Shown here in pieces: positions 25,649-33,888 of a stretch of DNA of 64,000 nt (position 1 is the stretch's first letter; every line of letters starts with the position of its first letter). A program made the translations under genes and the position numbers. The notes beneath the pieces were generated by a model. It ran no database searches. It had not been told where the DNA came from and saw only the letters and a program-made list of their open reading frames with translations. The stretch is from NCBI RefSeq assembly GCF_014268815.2, contig NZ_JABWRE020000001.1, positions 3,849,001 through 3,913,000 on the forward strand. The letters are read 5' to 3'. The DNA comes from Pseudomonas urmiensis (GTDB taxonomy: Bacteria; Pseudomonadota; Gammaproteobacteria; Pseudomonadales; Pseudomonadaceae).

Positions 25649-26248
25649 ATGTGGCAAAGCTATCTAAACGGCATGTTGGTCGCCTTTGGCCTGATCATGG
25701 CCATCGGCACGCAGAACGCCTTTGTCCTGGCCCAGAGCCTGCGCCGCGAGCACCACCTGCCGGTGGCCTTGTTGTGCATCGTGTGTGACGCCATTCTGGT
25801 CGCTGCCGGGGTGTTTGGCCTGGCCACGGTACTGGCACATAACCCGATGCTGCTGGCGGCAGCGCGCTGGGGCGGCGCGGTGTTTCTCATCTGGTATGGC
25901 GCCAAGGCGCTGCAACGGGCGTGCTCCAAGCAGAGCCTGCAACAACAGGAAGGCCAGGGCATGCGCTCACGTCGCGCGGTACTGCTCAGCGCCTTGGCCG
26001 TGACCTTGCTCAACCCACACGTGTATCTCGATACGGTGCTGCTGATCGGCTCGCTGGGCGCCCAGCAAAGCGTACCCGGAGCCTATGTGGCCGGGGCTGC
26101 CAGCGCCTCGCTGGTGTGGTTCTTCACCCTCGCCCTGGGCGCCGCTTGGCTGGCCCCATGGCTGGCGCGCCCCACCACCTGGCGCCTGCTCGACCTGATG
26201 GTGGCAGTGATGATGTTCGCCGTGGCTGCGCAGTTGATCTTCAATTGA
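25649..26248 (+). CDS. argO: LysE/ArgO-family amino acid exporter
   Basis: A 199-residue inner membrane exporter with about six helices, which probably exports arginine or lysine. Family landmarks are AFGLIMAIGTQNAFVLAQSL at the N-terminus, LVAAGVFGLATVLAHNP, and VTLLNPHVYLDTVLLIGSLG in the second half, with the Asn-Pro signature. The start at 25649 has GGAG 8 bases upstream; an earlier in-frame ATG adds a 22-residue basic extension not seen in the family. It is divergent from argP, whose product likely activates it from the 126-base shared region. Confidence 0.9.
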   Translation: MWQSYLNGMLVAFGLIMAIGTQNAFVLAQSLRREHHLPVALLCIVCDAILVAAGVFGLATVLAHNPMLLAAARWGGAVFLIWYGAKALQRACSKQSLQQQEGQGMRSRRAVLLSALAVTLLNPHVYLDTVLLIGSLGAQQSVPGAYVAGAASASLVWFFTLALGAAWLAPWLARPTTWRLLDLMVAVMMFAVAAQLIFN

Positions 26249-26441
26249 CGGCCATAGGTCAGCGGCCATGTAACCGCTCTGGAACCTCTATTCCCTATAG
26301 TTGTTGCGTGGTTATGCGCCGGGGCTGGTGATATGATCCAGAGCTTGCGTCGCAAAGAGTACAAACTCGCCGACGTTTACCGGGCCGCCCGTGATCGGCC
26401 TTGCGCAAACCGCGAACTAGACCTGAATCAGGAGATCCACC

Positions 26442-27038
26442 ATGGCTTTTGAATTGCCGCCGCTGCCCTACGCCCACGATGCCCTGCAGCCGCACATCTC
26501 CAAGGAAACCCTGGAGTATCACCACGACAAGCACCACAACACCTACGTCGTGAACCTGAACAACCTGGTCCCAGGCACTGAATTCGAAGGCAAGACCCTG
26601 GAAGAGATCGTCAAGACCTCTTCGGGCGGCATCTTCAACAACGCCGCTCAGGTCTGGAACCACACCTTCTACTGGAACTGCCTGGCGCCAAACGCTGGCG
26701 GTCAGCCGACCGGTGCTCTGGCCGACGCCATCAACAGCGCTTTCGGTTCCTTCGACAAGTTCAAGGAAGAGTTCACCAAGACTTCGGTTGGCACCTTCGG
26801 TTCCGGCTGGGGCTGGCTGGTGAAGAAGGCTGACGGTTCCCTGGCCCTGGCCAGCACCATCGGCGCTGGCAACCCGCTGACCAACGGCGACACTCCGCTG
26901 CTGACCTGCGACGTCTGGGAGCACGCCTACTACATCGACTACCGCAACGTCCGTCCGAAGTACGTCGAGGCGTTCTGGAACCTGGTCAACTGGAAGTTCG
27001 TTGCCGAGCAGTTCGAAGGCAAGACCTTCACTGCCTGA
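26442..27038 (+). CDS. sodB: Iron superoxide dismutase
   Basis: Dismutates superoxide to peroxide and oxygen in the cytoplasm. The 198-residue protein has the four metal ligands in place: His27 in [12 protein letters not shown], His74 in [11 protein letters not shown], and Asp/His in [14 protein letters not shown]. The [11 protein letters not shown] segment and FGSGWGWLV favour the iron form. An AGGAG site lies 7 bases before the ATG. The gene is monocistronic with its own terminator. Expression is usually iron-dependent; the 190-base upstream region shows no obvious Fur box. Confidence 0.97.
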   Translation: MAFELPPLPYAHDALQPHISKETLEYHHDKHHNTYVVNLNNLVPGTEFEGKTLEEIVKTSSGGIFNNAAQVWNHTFYWNCLAPNAGGQPTGALADAINSAFGSFDKFKEEFTKTSVGTFGSGWGWLVKKADGSLALASTIGAGNPLTNGDTPLLTCDVWEHAYYIDYRNVRPKYVEAFWNLVNWKFVAEQFEGKTFTA

Positions 27039-27056
27039 GTGGCTTCTGGCTTGTAG

Positions 27057-27085
27057 AAAAAACCCGGCACTTGCCGGGTTTTTTT
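27057..27085 (+). terminator. Intrinsic terminator of sodB
   Basis: An AAACCCGGC/GCCGGGTTT stem with a 4-base loop is followed by a T run, about 20 bases after the stop. Confidence 0.93.
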
Positions 27086-27329
27086 GTGGCAGCGCTATGG
27101 CATGGCGCTAGAGAAGCCTGGGGCATGCACAGCGAGGCCAAGGGCAGCCCCGATCAGTGCCAGCCCCTACAATTTTTCACCGTCTGGCGGCCTTCCCCCT
27201 CTTGCTCCCCTGGCATAGCGCGCTAACATCAAACGTCTGGAAAGTTGACGCAACGCACTCAAGTCGCAGGGGCGCGCAACCGATACAGTACCGAAGGCAG
27301 CAAGGTCGATAGTCTATTGCCGAAGCTAA

Positions 27330-27345
27330 TGGCAAAATAGTGGCA
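27330..27345 (+). promoter_or_regulatory. Candidate sigma-54 promoter of bifA
   Basis: TGGCA (27330-27334) and TGGCA (27341-27345) place GG and GC exactly 10 bases apart, and 9 of the 11 fixed consensus positions match. Transcription would start near 27356, leaving a 14-base leader with AAGGAA before the TTG start of bifA. The rest of the 331-base sodB-bifA gap (27039-27369) shows only the sodB terminator and no gene. Confidence 0.45.
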
Positions 27346-27369
27346 TGCGCATGGATTAAGGAAACCCCA

Positions 27370-29421
27370 TTGAAGCTGGAATTTCGCAACAGCTTATCGG
27401 TCAAGTTGCTCAGGGTTGTGCTGCTTTGCGCACTGGCGGTCGGCGTGGTTCTGAGCTGTGCGCAGATCGTCTACGACACCTACAAGACCCGCCAGGCCGT
27501 GAACAATGATGCCCAGCGCATCCTCGACATGTTCCGCGACCCGTCGACCCAGGCTGTGTATAGCCTCGACCGGGAAATGGGCATGCAGGTCATGGAAGGC
27601 CTGTTCCAGGACGAGTCGGTGCGCATGGCCTCTATCGGCCACCCCAACGAAACCATGCTGGCGGAAAAATCCCGGCCGCTGCAGGATATGTCCATGCGCT
27701 GGCTGACCGACCTGTTTCTCGGCCAGGAACGCACCTACACCACTCAACTGGTCGGCCGCGGGCCCTATAGCGAATACTACGGCGACCTGAGCATCACCCT
27801 CGACACCGCCGCCTATGGCGAAGATTTTCTGATCAACGCAGTGATCATCTTCATCTCCGGCGTGCTGCGCGCGCTGGCCATGGGCCTGGTGCTGTACCTG
27901 GTCTATCACTGGCTGCTGACCAAGCCGCTGTCGAAAATCATCGAGCACCTCACCCAGATCAACCCCGACCGCCCTAGCCAGCATCAGATTCCACTGATCA
28001 AGGGTCATGAACGCAACGAACTGGGGCTGTGGGTCAATACGGCCAACCAGCTGCTGGCGTCGATCGAACGCAACACGCATCTGCGCCACGAAGCCGAAAA
28101 CAGCCTGCAACGCATGGCCCAGTATGACTTCCTCACCGGTCTGCCCAACCGCCAGCAGTTGCAACAGCAGCTCGACCAGATCCTCGTCGATGGTGGCCGC
28201 CTGCAACGGCGCGTGGCGGTACTGTGCGTGGGGCTGGACGACTTCAAGAGCATCAACGAGCAATTCAACTACCAGGTCGGCGACCAGTTGCTGCTGGCCC
28301 TGGCCGACCGCCTGCGCGCCCACAGCGGCCGCCTTGGCGCCCTGGCGCGCTTGGGCGGCGATCAGTTCGCCCTGGTCCAGGCCAATATCGAGCAGCCCTA
28401 TGAAGCGGCCGAGCTGGCCCAGAGCATCCTCGATGATCTGGAAGCGCCGTTCGCCGTCGACCTGCAGGAAATCCGCCTGCGCGCGACCATCGGTATCACC
28501 CTGTTCCCGGAAGACGGTGACAGCACCGAGAAGCTGCTGCAAAAGGCCGAGCAGACCATGACCCTGGCCAAGGCCCGCTCGCGCAACCGCTACCAGTTCT
28601 ACATCGCCAGCGTCGACAGCGAGATGCGTCGGCGCCGCGAGCTGGAAAAAGACCTGCGTGAAGCGCTGCCGCGCAACCAGCTGTACCTGGTCTACCAGCC
28701 GCAGATCAGCTATCGCGATCATCGCGTGGTCGGCGTCGAAGCGCTGCTGCGCTGGCAGCACCCGGAACTGGGCATGGTCCCGCCGGATCAGTTCATCCCG
28801 CTGGCCGAGCAGAACGGCAACATCATCAGCATCGGCGAATGGGTGCTCGACCAGGCCTGCCGGCAGCTGCGTGAATGGCACGACCTGGGCTTCAGCGAGT
28901 TGCGCATGGCGGTCAACCTGTCGACCGTGCAGCTGCACCACAATGAGCTGCCGCGGGTGGTCAACAACCTGCTGCAGGCCTACCGCCTGCCGCCGCGCAG
29001 CCTGGAGCTGGAAGTCACCGAGACCGGCCTGATGGAAGACATCAGCACCGCCGCCCAGCACCTGCTGAGCCTGCGCCGCTCCGGCGCGCTGATCGCCATC
29101 GACGACTTCGGTACGGGGTATTCCTCGCTCAGCTATTTGAAATCGCTGCCGCTGGACAAGATCAAGATCGACAAGAGCTTCGTCCAGGACCTGCTCGATG
29201 ACGATGACGACGCGACCATCGTTCGCGCCATCATCCAGCTGGGCAAGAGCCTGGGCATGCAGGTGATCGCCGAAGGCGTGGAGACCGCCGAACAAGAGAC
29301 CTACATCATTGCCCAGGGTTGTCATGAAGGTCAGGGCTATCACTACAGCAAACCGTTGTCGGCCCGGGAGCTCACCGCCTTCCTGCGCCAGGCGCAACGC
29401 AATCAGGTGTCGGCGCTGTAA
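27370..29421 (+). CDS. bifA: Cyclic di-GMP phosphodiesterase BifA (GGDEF-EAL)
   Basis: An inner membrane c-di-GMP phosphodiesterase that lowers biofilm formation and promotes swarming and dispersal in Pseudomonas. The 683-residue protein has two membrane helices around residues 13-33 and 155-180 with a periplasmic loop between. It then has a degenerate diguanylate cyclase domain (GGDQF at 329, as in known BifA) and an intact EAL domain (EALLRW at 457, later DDFGTGYSSLSYLKSLPLD and EGVET). I start at TTG 27370, where AAGGAA has good spacing. The in-frame ATG at 27340 lies inside the promoter-like element and has no ribosome site. Confidence 0.92.
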   Translation: MKLEFRNSLSVKLLRVVLLCALAVGVVLSCAQIVYDTYKTRQAVNNDAQRILDMFRDPSTQAVYSLDREMGMQVMEGLFQDESVRMASIGHPNETMLAEKSRPLQDMSMRWLTDLFLGQERTYTTQLVGRGPYSEYYGDLSITLDTAAYGEDFLINAVIIFISGVLRALAMGLVLYLVYHWLLTKPLSKIIEHLTQINPDRPSQHQIPLIKGHERNELGLWVNTANQLLASIERNTHLRHEAENSLQRMAQYDFLTGLPNRQQLQQQLDQILVDGGRLQRRVAVLCVGLDDFKSINEQFNYQVGDQLLLALADRLRAHSGRLGALARLGGDQFALVQANIEQPYEAAELAQSILDDLEAPFAVDLQEIRLRATIGITLFPEDGDSTEKLLQKAEQTMTLAKARSRNRYQFYIASVDSEMRRRRELEKDLREALPRNQLYLVYQPQISYRDHRVVGVEALLRWQHPELGMVPPDQFIPLAEQNGNIISIGEWVLDQACRQLREWHDLGFSELRMAVNLSTVQLHHNELPRVVNNLLQAYRLPPRSLELEVTETGLMEDISTAAQHLLSLRRSGALIAIDDFGTGYSSLSYLKSLPLDKIKIDKSFVQDLLDDDDDATIVRAIIQLGKSLGMQVIAEGVETAEQETYIIAQGCHEGQGYHYSKPLSARELTAFLRQAQRNQVSAL

Positions 29422-29488
29422 CCCTTGCCACTGCTGAGAATGCCCTGGCAACCGGCATTTGCATGAATTGCGTGCCCACCCCTTTACA

Positions 29489-29507
29489 GCAAATGCAAAT
29501 CTTTCGC
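29489..29507 (+). promoter_or_regulatory. Fur-box-like sequence upstream of the imelysin cluster
   Basis: GCAAATGCAAATCTTTCGC matches 12 of 19 positions of the classical Fur consensus and lies 63 bases before the imelysin ATG. Iron control of imelysin lipoprotein genes is common, so the site is plausible but weak. Confidence 0.4.
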
Positions 29508-29570
29508 ATGATGTTGCGGTTTCGCGTGCCACGCCGCGCAGTCCAACCACACGACGCAGGGAAACCAATA

Positions 29571-30908
29571 ATGATTCGAATGCCTCTGGCCTCCGCCAGT
29601 CTGCTGGCCATCGCCATCGCTCTCGCCGGTTGCGGCGAAGGCAAGGACGACAAGGCTGCCGCACCGCAAGCCCAGGCACCTGCTGCCGCCAGCACCGCTG
29701 CTGCGGCGCCTGGGGCGATCGACGAAGCCGCCGGCAAGGCCGTGGTCAAGCACTACGCCGAGCTGGTCCATGCCGTGTACAGCGACTCGTTGAGCACCGC
29801 CAAGACCCTGCAGAGCGCCATCGACGCGTTCCTGGCCAAGCCTAACGATGAAACCCTGAAAGCGGCCAAAGACGCCTGGGCCGCCTCACGCGTGCCTTAC
29901 CTGCAGAGCGAGGCATTCCGCTTTGGCAACACCATCATCGACGACTGGGAAGGCCAAGTTAACGCCTGGCCGCTGGACGAAGGCCTGATCGACTACGTCG
30001 ACAAGAGCTACGAGCACGCCTTGGGTAACCCAGCCGCCAGCGCCAACATCATCGCCAACACCGAGATCCAGGTCGGCGAAGACAAGATCGACGTCAAGGA
30101 CATCACCCCCGAGAAGCTCGCCAGCCTCAATGAGCTGGGCGGTTCGGAAGCCAACGTCGCCACCGGCTACCACGCGATCGAATTCCTGCTCTGGGGCCAG
30201 GATCTCAACGGCACCGGCCCAGGCGCGGGCAACCGCCCAGCGACCGACTACCTGGAAGGCAAAGGCGCCACTGGCGGTCACAACGAGCGTCGCCGTGCCT
30301 ACCTCAAAGCGGTCACCGACCTGCTGGTCAAAGACCTCGAAGAGATGGTTGGCAACTGGGCACCGAACGTCGCCGACAACTACCGCGCCAAGCTTGAAGC
30401 CGAGCCTGTCAACGACGGCGTGCGCAAGATGCTGTTCGGCATGGGCAGCCTGTCGCTGGGTGAACTGGCCGGCGAGCGCATGAAGGTCTCCCTGGAAGCC
30501 AACTCGCCTGAAGACGAGCACGACTGCTTCAGCGACAACACCCACTACTCGCACTTCTACGACGCCAAGGGTATCCGCAACGTCTACCTGGGCGAGTACA
30601 CCCGAGTCGATGGCAGCAAGCTGACCGGCCCGAGCCTGTCGTCGCTGGTGGCCAAGGTCGACCCGGCCGCTGACGCCACCCTCAAGGCTGACCTGGAGGC
30701 CACCGAGGCCAAGATCCAGGTCATCGTTGACCACGCGCTCAAGGGCGAGCACTACGATCAACTGATCGCCGCCGACAACGCTGCCGGCAACCAGATCGTG
30801 CGTGACGCCATCGCCTCGCTGGTCAAGCAGACCGGCGCGATCGAGCAGGCTGCCGGCAAGCTGGGCATTGCCAACCTGAACCCGGATACCGCTGATCACG
30901 AATTCTGA
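29571..30908 (+). CDS. Imelysin-family (M75) lipoprotein, IcmP-like
   Basis: A 445-residue lipoprotein with a clear lipobox (LALAGC, Cys at 21) and an Ala/Pro-rich linker. Two four-helix-bundle imelysin repeats follow. The GxHxxE signature is present as GYHAIEFLLWGQD, the proposed metal (iron or copper) site. P. aeruginosa IcmP, once described as an insulin-cleaving metalloprotease, is the nearest relative by length and context. Imelysins are now thought to handle metals in the periplasm, like the EfeO M75 domain. AGGGAAA precedes the ATG. It heads the cluster continuing at 32448 after an intervening toxin cassette. Confidence 0.87.
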   Translation: MIRMPLASASLLAIAIALAGCGEGKDDKAAAPQAQAPAAASTAAAAPGAIDEAAGKAVVKHYAELVHAVYSDSLSTAKTLQSAIDAFLAKPNDETLKAAKDAWAASRVPYLQSEAFRFGNTIIDDWEGQVNAWPLDEGLIDYVDKSYEHALGNPAASANIIANTEIQVGEDKIDVKDITPEKLASLNELGGSEANVATGYHAIEFLLWGQDLNGTGPGAGNRPATDYLEGKGATGGHNERRRAYLKAVTDLLVKDLEEMVGNWAPNVADNYRAKLEAEPVNDGVRKMLFGMGSLSLGELAGERMKVSLEANSPEDEHDCFSDNTHYSHFYDAKGIRNVYLGEYTRVDGSKLTGPSLSSLVAKVDPAADATLKADLEATEAKIQVIVDHALKGEHYDQLIAADNAAGNQIVRDAIASLVKQTGAIEQAAGKLGIANLNPDTADHEF

Positions 30909-30966
30909 TCGGCTGATACTGGATCAATCAAATGGCGGCCTTCGGGCCGGCCAGTCAATCAAGAAT

Positions 30967-31084
30967 CGGGGCTGCTTTGCAGCCCTTCGGGGGCAAGCCC
31001 GCTCCCACAGAGGAAGCGTTTACCTGAAGGTCGACGCAATCCCTGTGGGAGCGGGCTTGCCCGCGAAGGGCCGCAAAGCGGCCC
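30967..31084. repeat. Inverted REP pair at the edge of the toxin cassette
   Basis: Two facing units (cores gggcaagcccgctcccacag and gtgggagcgggcttgcccgc), each with a ggggc-tgctttgc-agccc or ggccgcaaagcggcc side stem, lie between the first imelysin and the immunity-like gene. Confidence 0.88.
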
Positions 31085-31120
31085 CAATTCGTATATACCG
31101 GGCGTTGTCGTTTGGTGGCC

Positions 31121-31522
31121 CTAGCGCATCCCGCTGTAGGGATCGGCAATGCTGTCAGCCATCTCCGCCACGGCATCGTCGATCGCCTCGCGGGTTGCAG
31201 CTGAGATCCGCTGCTTATCGAGCCCCAGAAGAAATTCCCACACCCCCACCAAGCCCAGTCGAGACACTATCGACAACAGGTTCTCGGTGATCTCAAAATC
31301 ATCCCGCCAGCGACTGATGAGCAACTGTTCCAGCCGCCCCTTCAGCGCCTCATCGAGCAAGCTGTAGGTATGCCATTGCCGATCAGCCAGCTCGTATAGC
31401 GCCTCGGTCAGTGGCAGTGTGGCCATGTCATCCGGCGCCAGCAGGATGGCTTCGAACTCATCACGAATACTCTGCGGCGGCATGCCGTCGGGCAGGGACT
31501 GATAATAGTCAGGCGTTTTCAT
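31121..31522 (-). CDS. Putative immunity protein downstream of toxin remnant
   Basis: A 133-residue, acidic, helix-rich protein (DEFEAILLAPDDMATLPL and DDAVAEMADSIADPYSG). It starts 2 bases after the toxin gene stop on the same strand, the usual arrangement of a toxin C-terminal domain and its cognate immunity gene. No membrane segment or signal peptide is visible, so it would act in the cytoplasm. I recognise no named family; the immunity role rests on position. It is out of step with the surrounding iron-linked genes, which read on the other strand. Confidence 0.6.
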   Translation of the reverse strand: MKTPDYYQSLPDGMPPQSIRDEFEAILLAPDDMATLPLTEALYELADRQWHTYSLLDEALKGRLEQLLISRWRDDFEITENLLSIVSRLGLVGVWEFLLGLDKQRISAATREAIDDAVAEMADSIADPYSGMR

Positions 31523-31524
31523 CG

Positions 31525-32362
31525 CTAGAAATCTACGGGAATGTGAGTTTGATTACCGGCCTTTCTGTAGAGCTTGCCATCCTGGCCCAGCAGCTTGCCA
31601 CCAATCCTGATTTGCGCAGTCCAGCCGGCGCCAGAGTTGGAGCCGGGGAACTTACCCGCAGCATTGCTATCCGGCGCATGCCATTTGACCTCGACCTTCT
31701 GCCCACCAATGACGTAGTTGAACTTACTCCCGTCGGTAATCGTCACCGAAGGTTTGAATCCGTCAGGTGTGCCCGGAGGTACCAGCTTGCGCAGATCATC
31801 GATGTGAATTCGACCGTTGTTCAGCGCCTCACTGGCCGACCGTTGCGGATTGAAGAACGCAGGCGTCTGGCCCGTTTTCGACGGCTGATTGAGCGCGCCA
31901 AAGTCGCCTTCGGCACGCGACACGGCGTTGTCCCATTTGGCTGGCGTCGAGCCTGGTGAAACGCTGCCTGGCTCAACACTCCCAGCCTTGCCAACGGAGC
32001 CCGCGCTGGCCAGGCCTTTACCCATGCCGCCGAGCGCCAGCGGATTCAAGCCAAAGGGACTGAAGCCGGTTTGCTCGGTGTATTTGCTGGCTTCGCTCAT
32101 CCAGCGTGGATCGTTCGATTGGTAGAGCTGGGCGATGTAGTCAAGGTGCAGCTGGCCGGCCAAGGTCCAGTCACTGAGGTTGTCGCCGCCAATGAAGGTG
32201 TAGCCGCGCAGGATCTTGCTGGCCGCGCCTTCCGGCAATTGGCTTTCCAAGGCATCGATTGCCTTGGAGCCCATGTCGATCTCGGCCCGGATCGCCGCGC
32301 AAGTCCTTCGCGAATTTAAGAACCGTCCCACAAACCGGCGCGGTAACTGACAACGATTTCAT
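31525..32362 (-). pseudogene. Polymorphic toxin remnant (type 30-like C-terminal domain), probably frameshifted
   Basis: A 268-codon open frame begins at a GTG at 32331. Its last 90 residues (HIDDLRKLVPPGTPDGFKPS, then VEVKWHAPDSNAAGKFPGSN, GWTAQIRIGGKLL and final NQTHIPVDF) resemble the polymorphic toxin type 30 C-terminal domain, a predicted nuclease-type toxin. Residues 80-130 are a Gly/Ser/Pro linker (GSVGKAGSVEPGSVSPG). Another frame from ATG 32362 reads MKSLSVTAPVCGTVLKFAKD and would join the toxin frame if one G near 32300 were removed. This suggests a single-base insertion. No large secretion domain is present, so this is either a truncated module or an orphan effector. Confidence 0.55.
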
Positions 32363-32447
32363 CCAGTAGTTGCAAATTGCTCTTATTCAAACACCCCTAG
32401 CCTGCTAAGCTTGCACGCCGGTTTTTTGCCCAAGCCCAGGATCGTTG

Positions 32448-33869
32448 ATGTCCTTGCTCCGCCTAAGCCCCCTGCTACTGGCTACTGTCCTGGCCGCCTG
32501 TGACGACGCCCCGCGTTTCACCCAGGCCGAGCCCGGCGAGGCCCTGTCTGGCGGCAAGGCGACGGTCCTGCGCAGCGACCGCAATGCCTTTTCCCTGCCT
32601 TCGGCCAACCTCTCGCCGGAGCGTCGGCTGGACTTTGCCGTTGGCAACAGTTTTTTCCGTAACCCCTGGGTGATCGCCCCCGCCACCACCACCGCGCGTG
32701 ATGGCCTCGGCCCGCTGTTCAATACCAACGCCTGCCAGAACTGCCATGTGCGTGACGGACGCGGACATCCTCCCGAGCCGGGTGCCAGCAATGCGGTGTC
32801 GATGCTGGTGCGTTTGTCGATTCCTGACCAACCTGCCTACGCCCAGGAAATCCAGCGCCTGGGCGTGGTACCGGAACCTACCTACGGCACCCAACTGCAA
32901 GACATGGCCATCCCCGGCGTGACCCCGGAAGGCAAGGTGCGCGTGACCTACAGCAGCGAGACGGTCCGCTTCGCCGATGGCTACAGCGTCGAGCTACGCC
33001 GGCCGCAGCTGCAAATCAGCCAACTCGGCTATGGGCCGATGCATGCCGATACCCGCTTCTCCGCCCGCGTAGCACCGCCGATGATCGGCCTGGGCCTGCT
33101 CGAAGCCATTCCAGAGGCGGCGATCCTGGCTAACGCCGACCCGGACGATCGCAATGGCGACGGCATTCGCGGGCGGGCCAATCAAGTCTGGGATGATGCC
33201 CAAGGCAAGACCGTGCTCGGCCGATTCGGCTGGAAGGCCGGCCAGCCCAACGTCAACCAGCAGAACGTCCACGCCTTTGCCGGTGACATGGGCCTGACCA
33301 CTACCTTGCTGCCGCACGATGACTGCACACCCGCCCAACTCGACTGCCTGGCCGCGCCCAACGGCGATGGCGCCGACGGTGAGAAGGAAGTCAGCGACAA
33401 CATCCTGCGCCTGGTCACCTTCTATACCCGCAACCTCGGCGTGCCAGCGCGGCGCGACGTGGCTGCGCCGCAGGTGCTGGCCGGCAAGAACCTGTTCTTC
33501 CAGGCGGGCTGCCAAAGCTGCCACACACCGCAGTTCACCACCGCCGCCGATGCCGCCGAGCCTGAACTGGCCAACCAGCTCATCCGCCCCTACAGCGACC
33601 TGTTGCTGCACGACATGGGCCCGGGGCTGGCCGACCACCGCAGCGAATTTGCCGCTGGCGGCCAAGACTGGCGCACCCCACCGCTGTGGGGCGTTGGCCT
33701 GACCGAAGCGGTCAGCGGCCACAGCCAATTGCTGCACGATGGCCGCGCCCGCAACCTGCTCGAAGCGGTGCTCTGGCACGGCGGCGAAGCGCAGGCGGCG
33801 CGCGACCAGGTTCTGACCTTCAATGCCGAGCAGCGCGCCGCGCTGCTGGCGTTCCTGAACTCACTTTAA
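32448..33869 (+). CDS. Di-haem cytochrome c family protein (DUF1111, thiol oxidoreductase-like)
   Basis: A 473-residue periplasmic lipoprotein (lipobox LAAC) with two c-type haem motifs, CQNCH near residue 102 and CQSCH near residue 355. Peroxidase-like sequence lies around them (GLGPLFNTNACQNCHVRDGRG, LLHDMGPGLADH). The DUF1111 family, sometimes called thiol oxidoreductase, is related to MauG/CcpA di-haem enzymes. It may oxidise or reduce a metal or protein partner handled by the adjacent imelysins, possibly iron redox during uptake. AGGA precedes the ATG by 8 bases. It is followed after 19 bases by the second imelysin gene. Confidence 0.88.
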   Translation: MSLLRLSPLLLATVLAACDDAPRFTQAEPGEALSGGKATVLRSDRNAFSLPSANLSPERRLDFAVGNSFFRNPWVIAPATTTARDGLGPLFNTNACQNCHVRDGRGHPPEPGASNAVSMLVRLSIPDQPAYAQEIQRLGVVPEPTYGTQLQDMAIPGVTPEGKVRVTYSSETVRFADGYSVELRRPQLQISQLGYGPMHADTRFSARVAPPMIGLGLLEAIPEAAILANADPDDRNGDGIRGRANQVWDDAQGKTVLGRFGWKAGQPNVNQQNVHAFAGDMGLTTTLLPHDDCTPAQLDCLAAPNGDGADGEKEVSDNILRLVTFYTRNLGVPARRDVAAPQVLAGKNLFFQAGCQSCHTPQFTTAADAAEPELANQLIRPYSDLLLHDMGPGLADHRSEFAAGGQDWRTPPLWGVGLTEAVSGHSQLLHDGRARNLLEAVLWHGGEAQAARDQVLTFNAEQRAALLAFLNSL

Positions 33870-33888
33870 AACGCGCAAGGAGCCGGGC

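Noticed and set aside
26333..26452. 39-codon open frame overlapping the sodB start in another frame
   Set aside because: No ribosome site seen and no known leader peptide; cannot be supported.
27173..27180. TTTTTCAC core (ColR-like) between sodB and bifA
   Set aside because: Flanking bases do not fit the rest of the ColR consensus.
27394..29679. 761-codon open frame antisense to bifA
   Set aside because: Shadow frame; GGDEF-EAL domains on the plus strand are clear.
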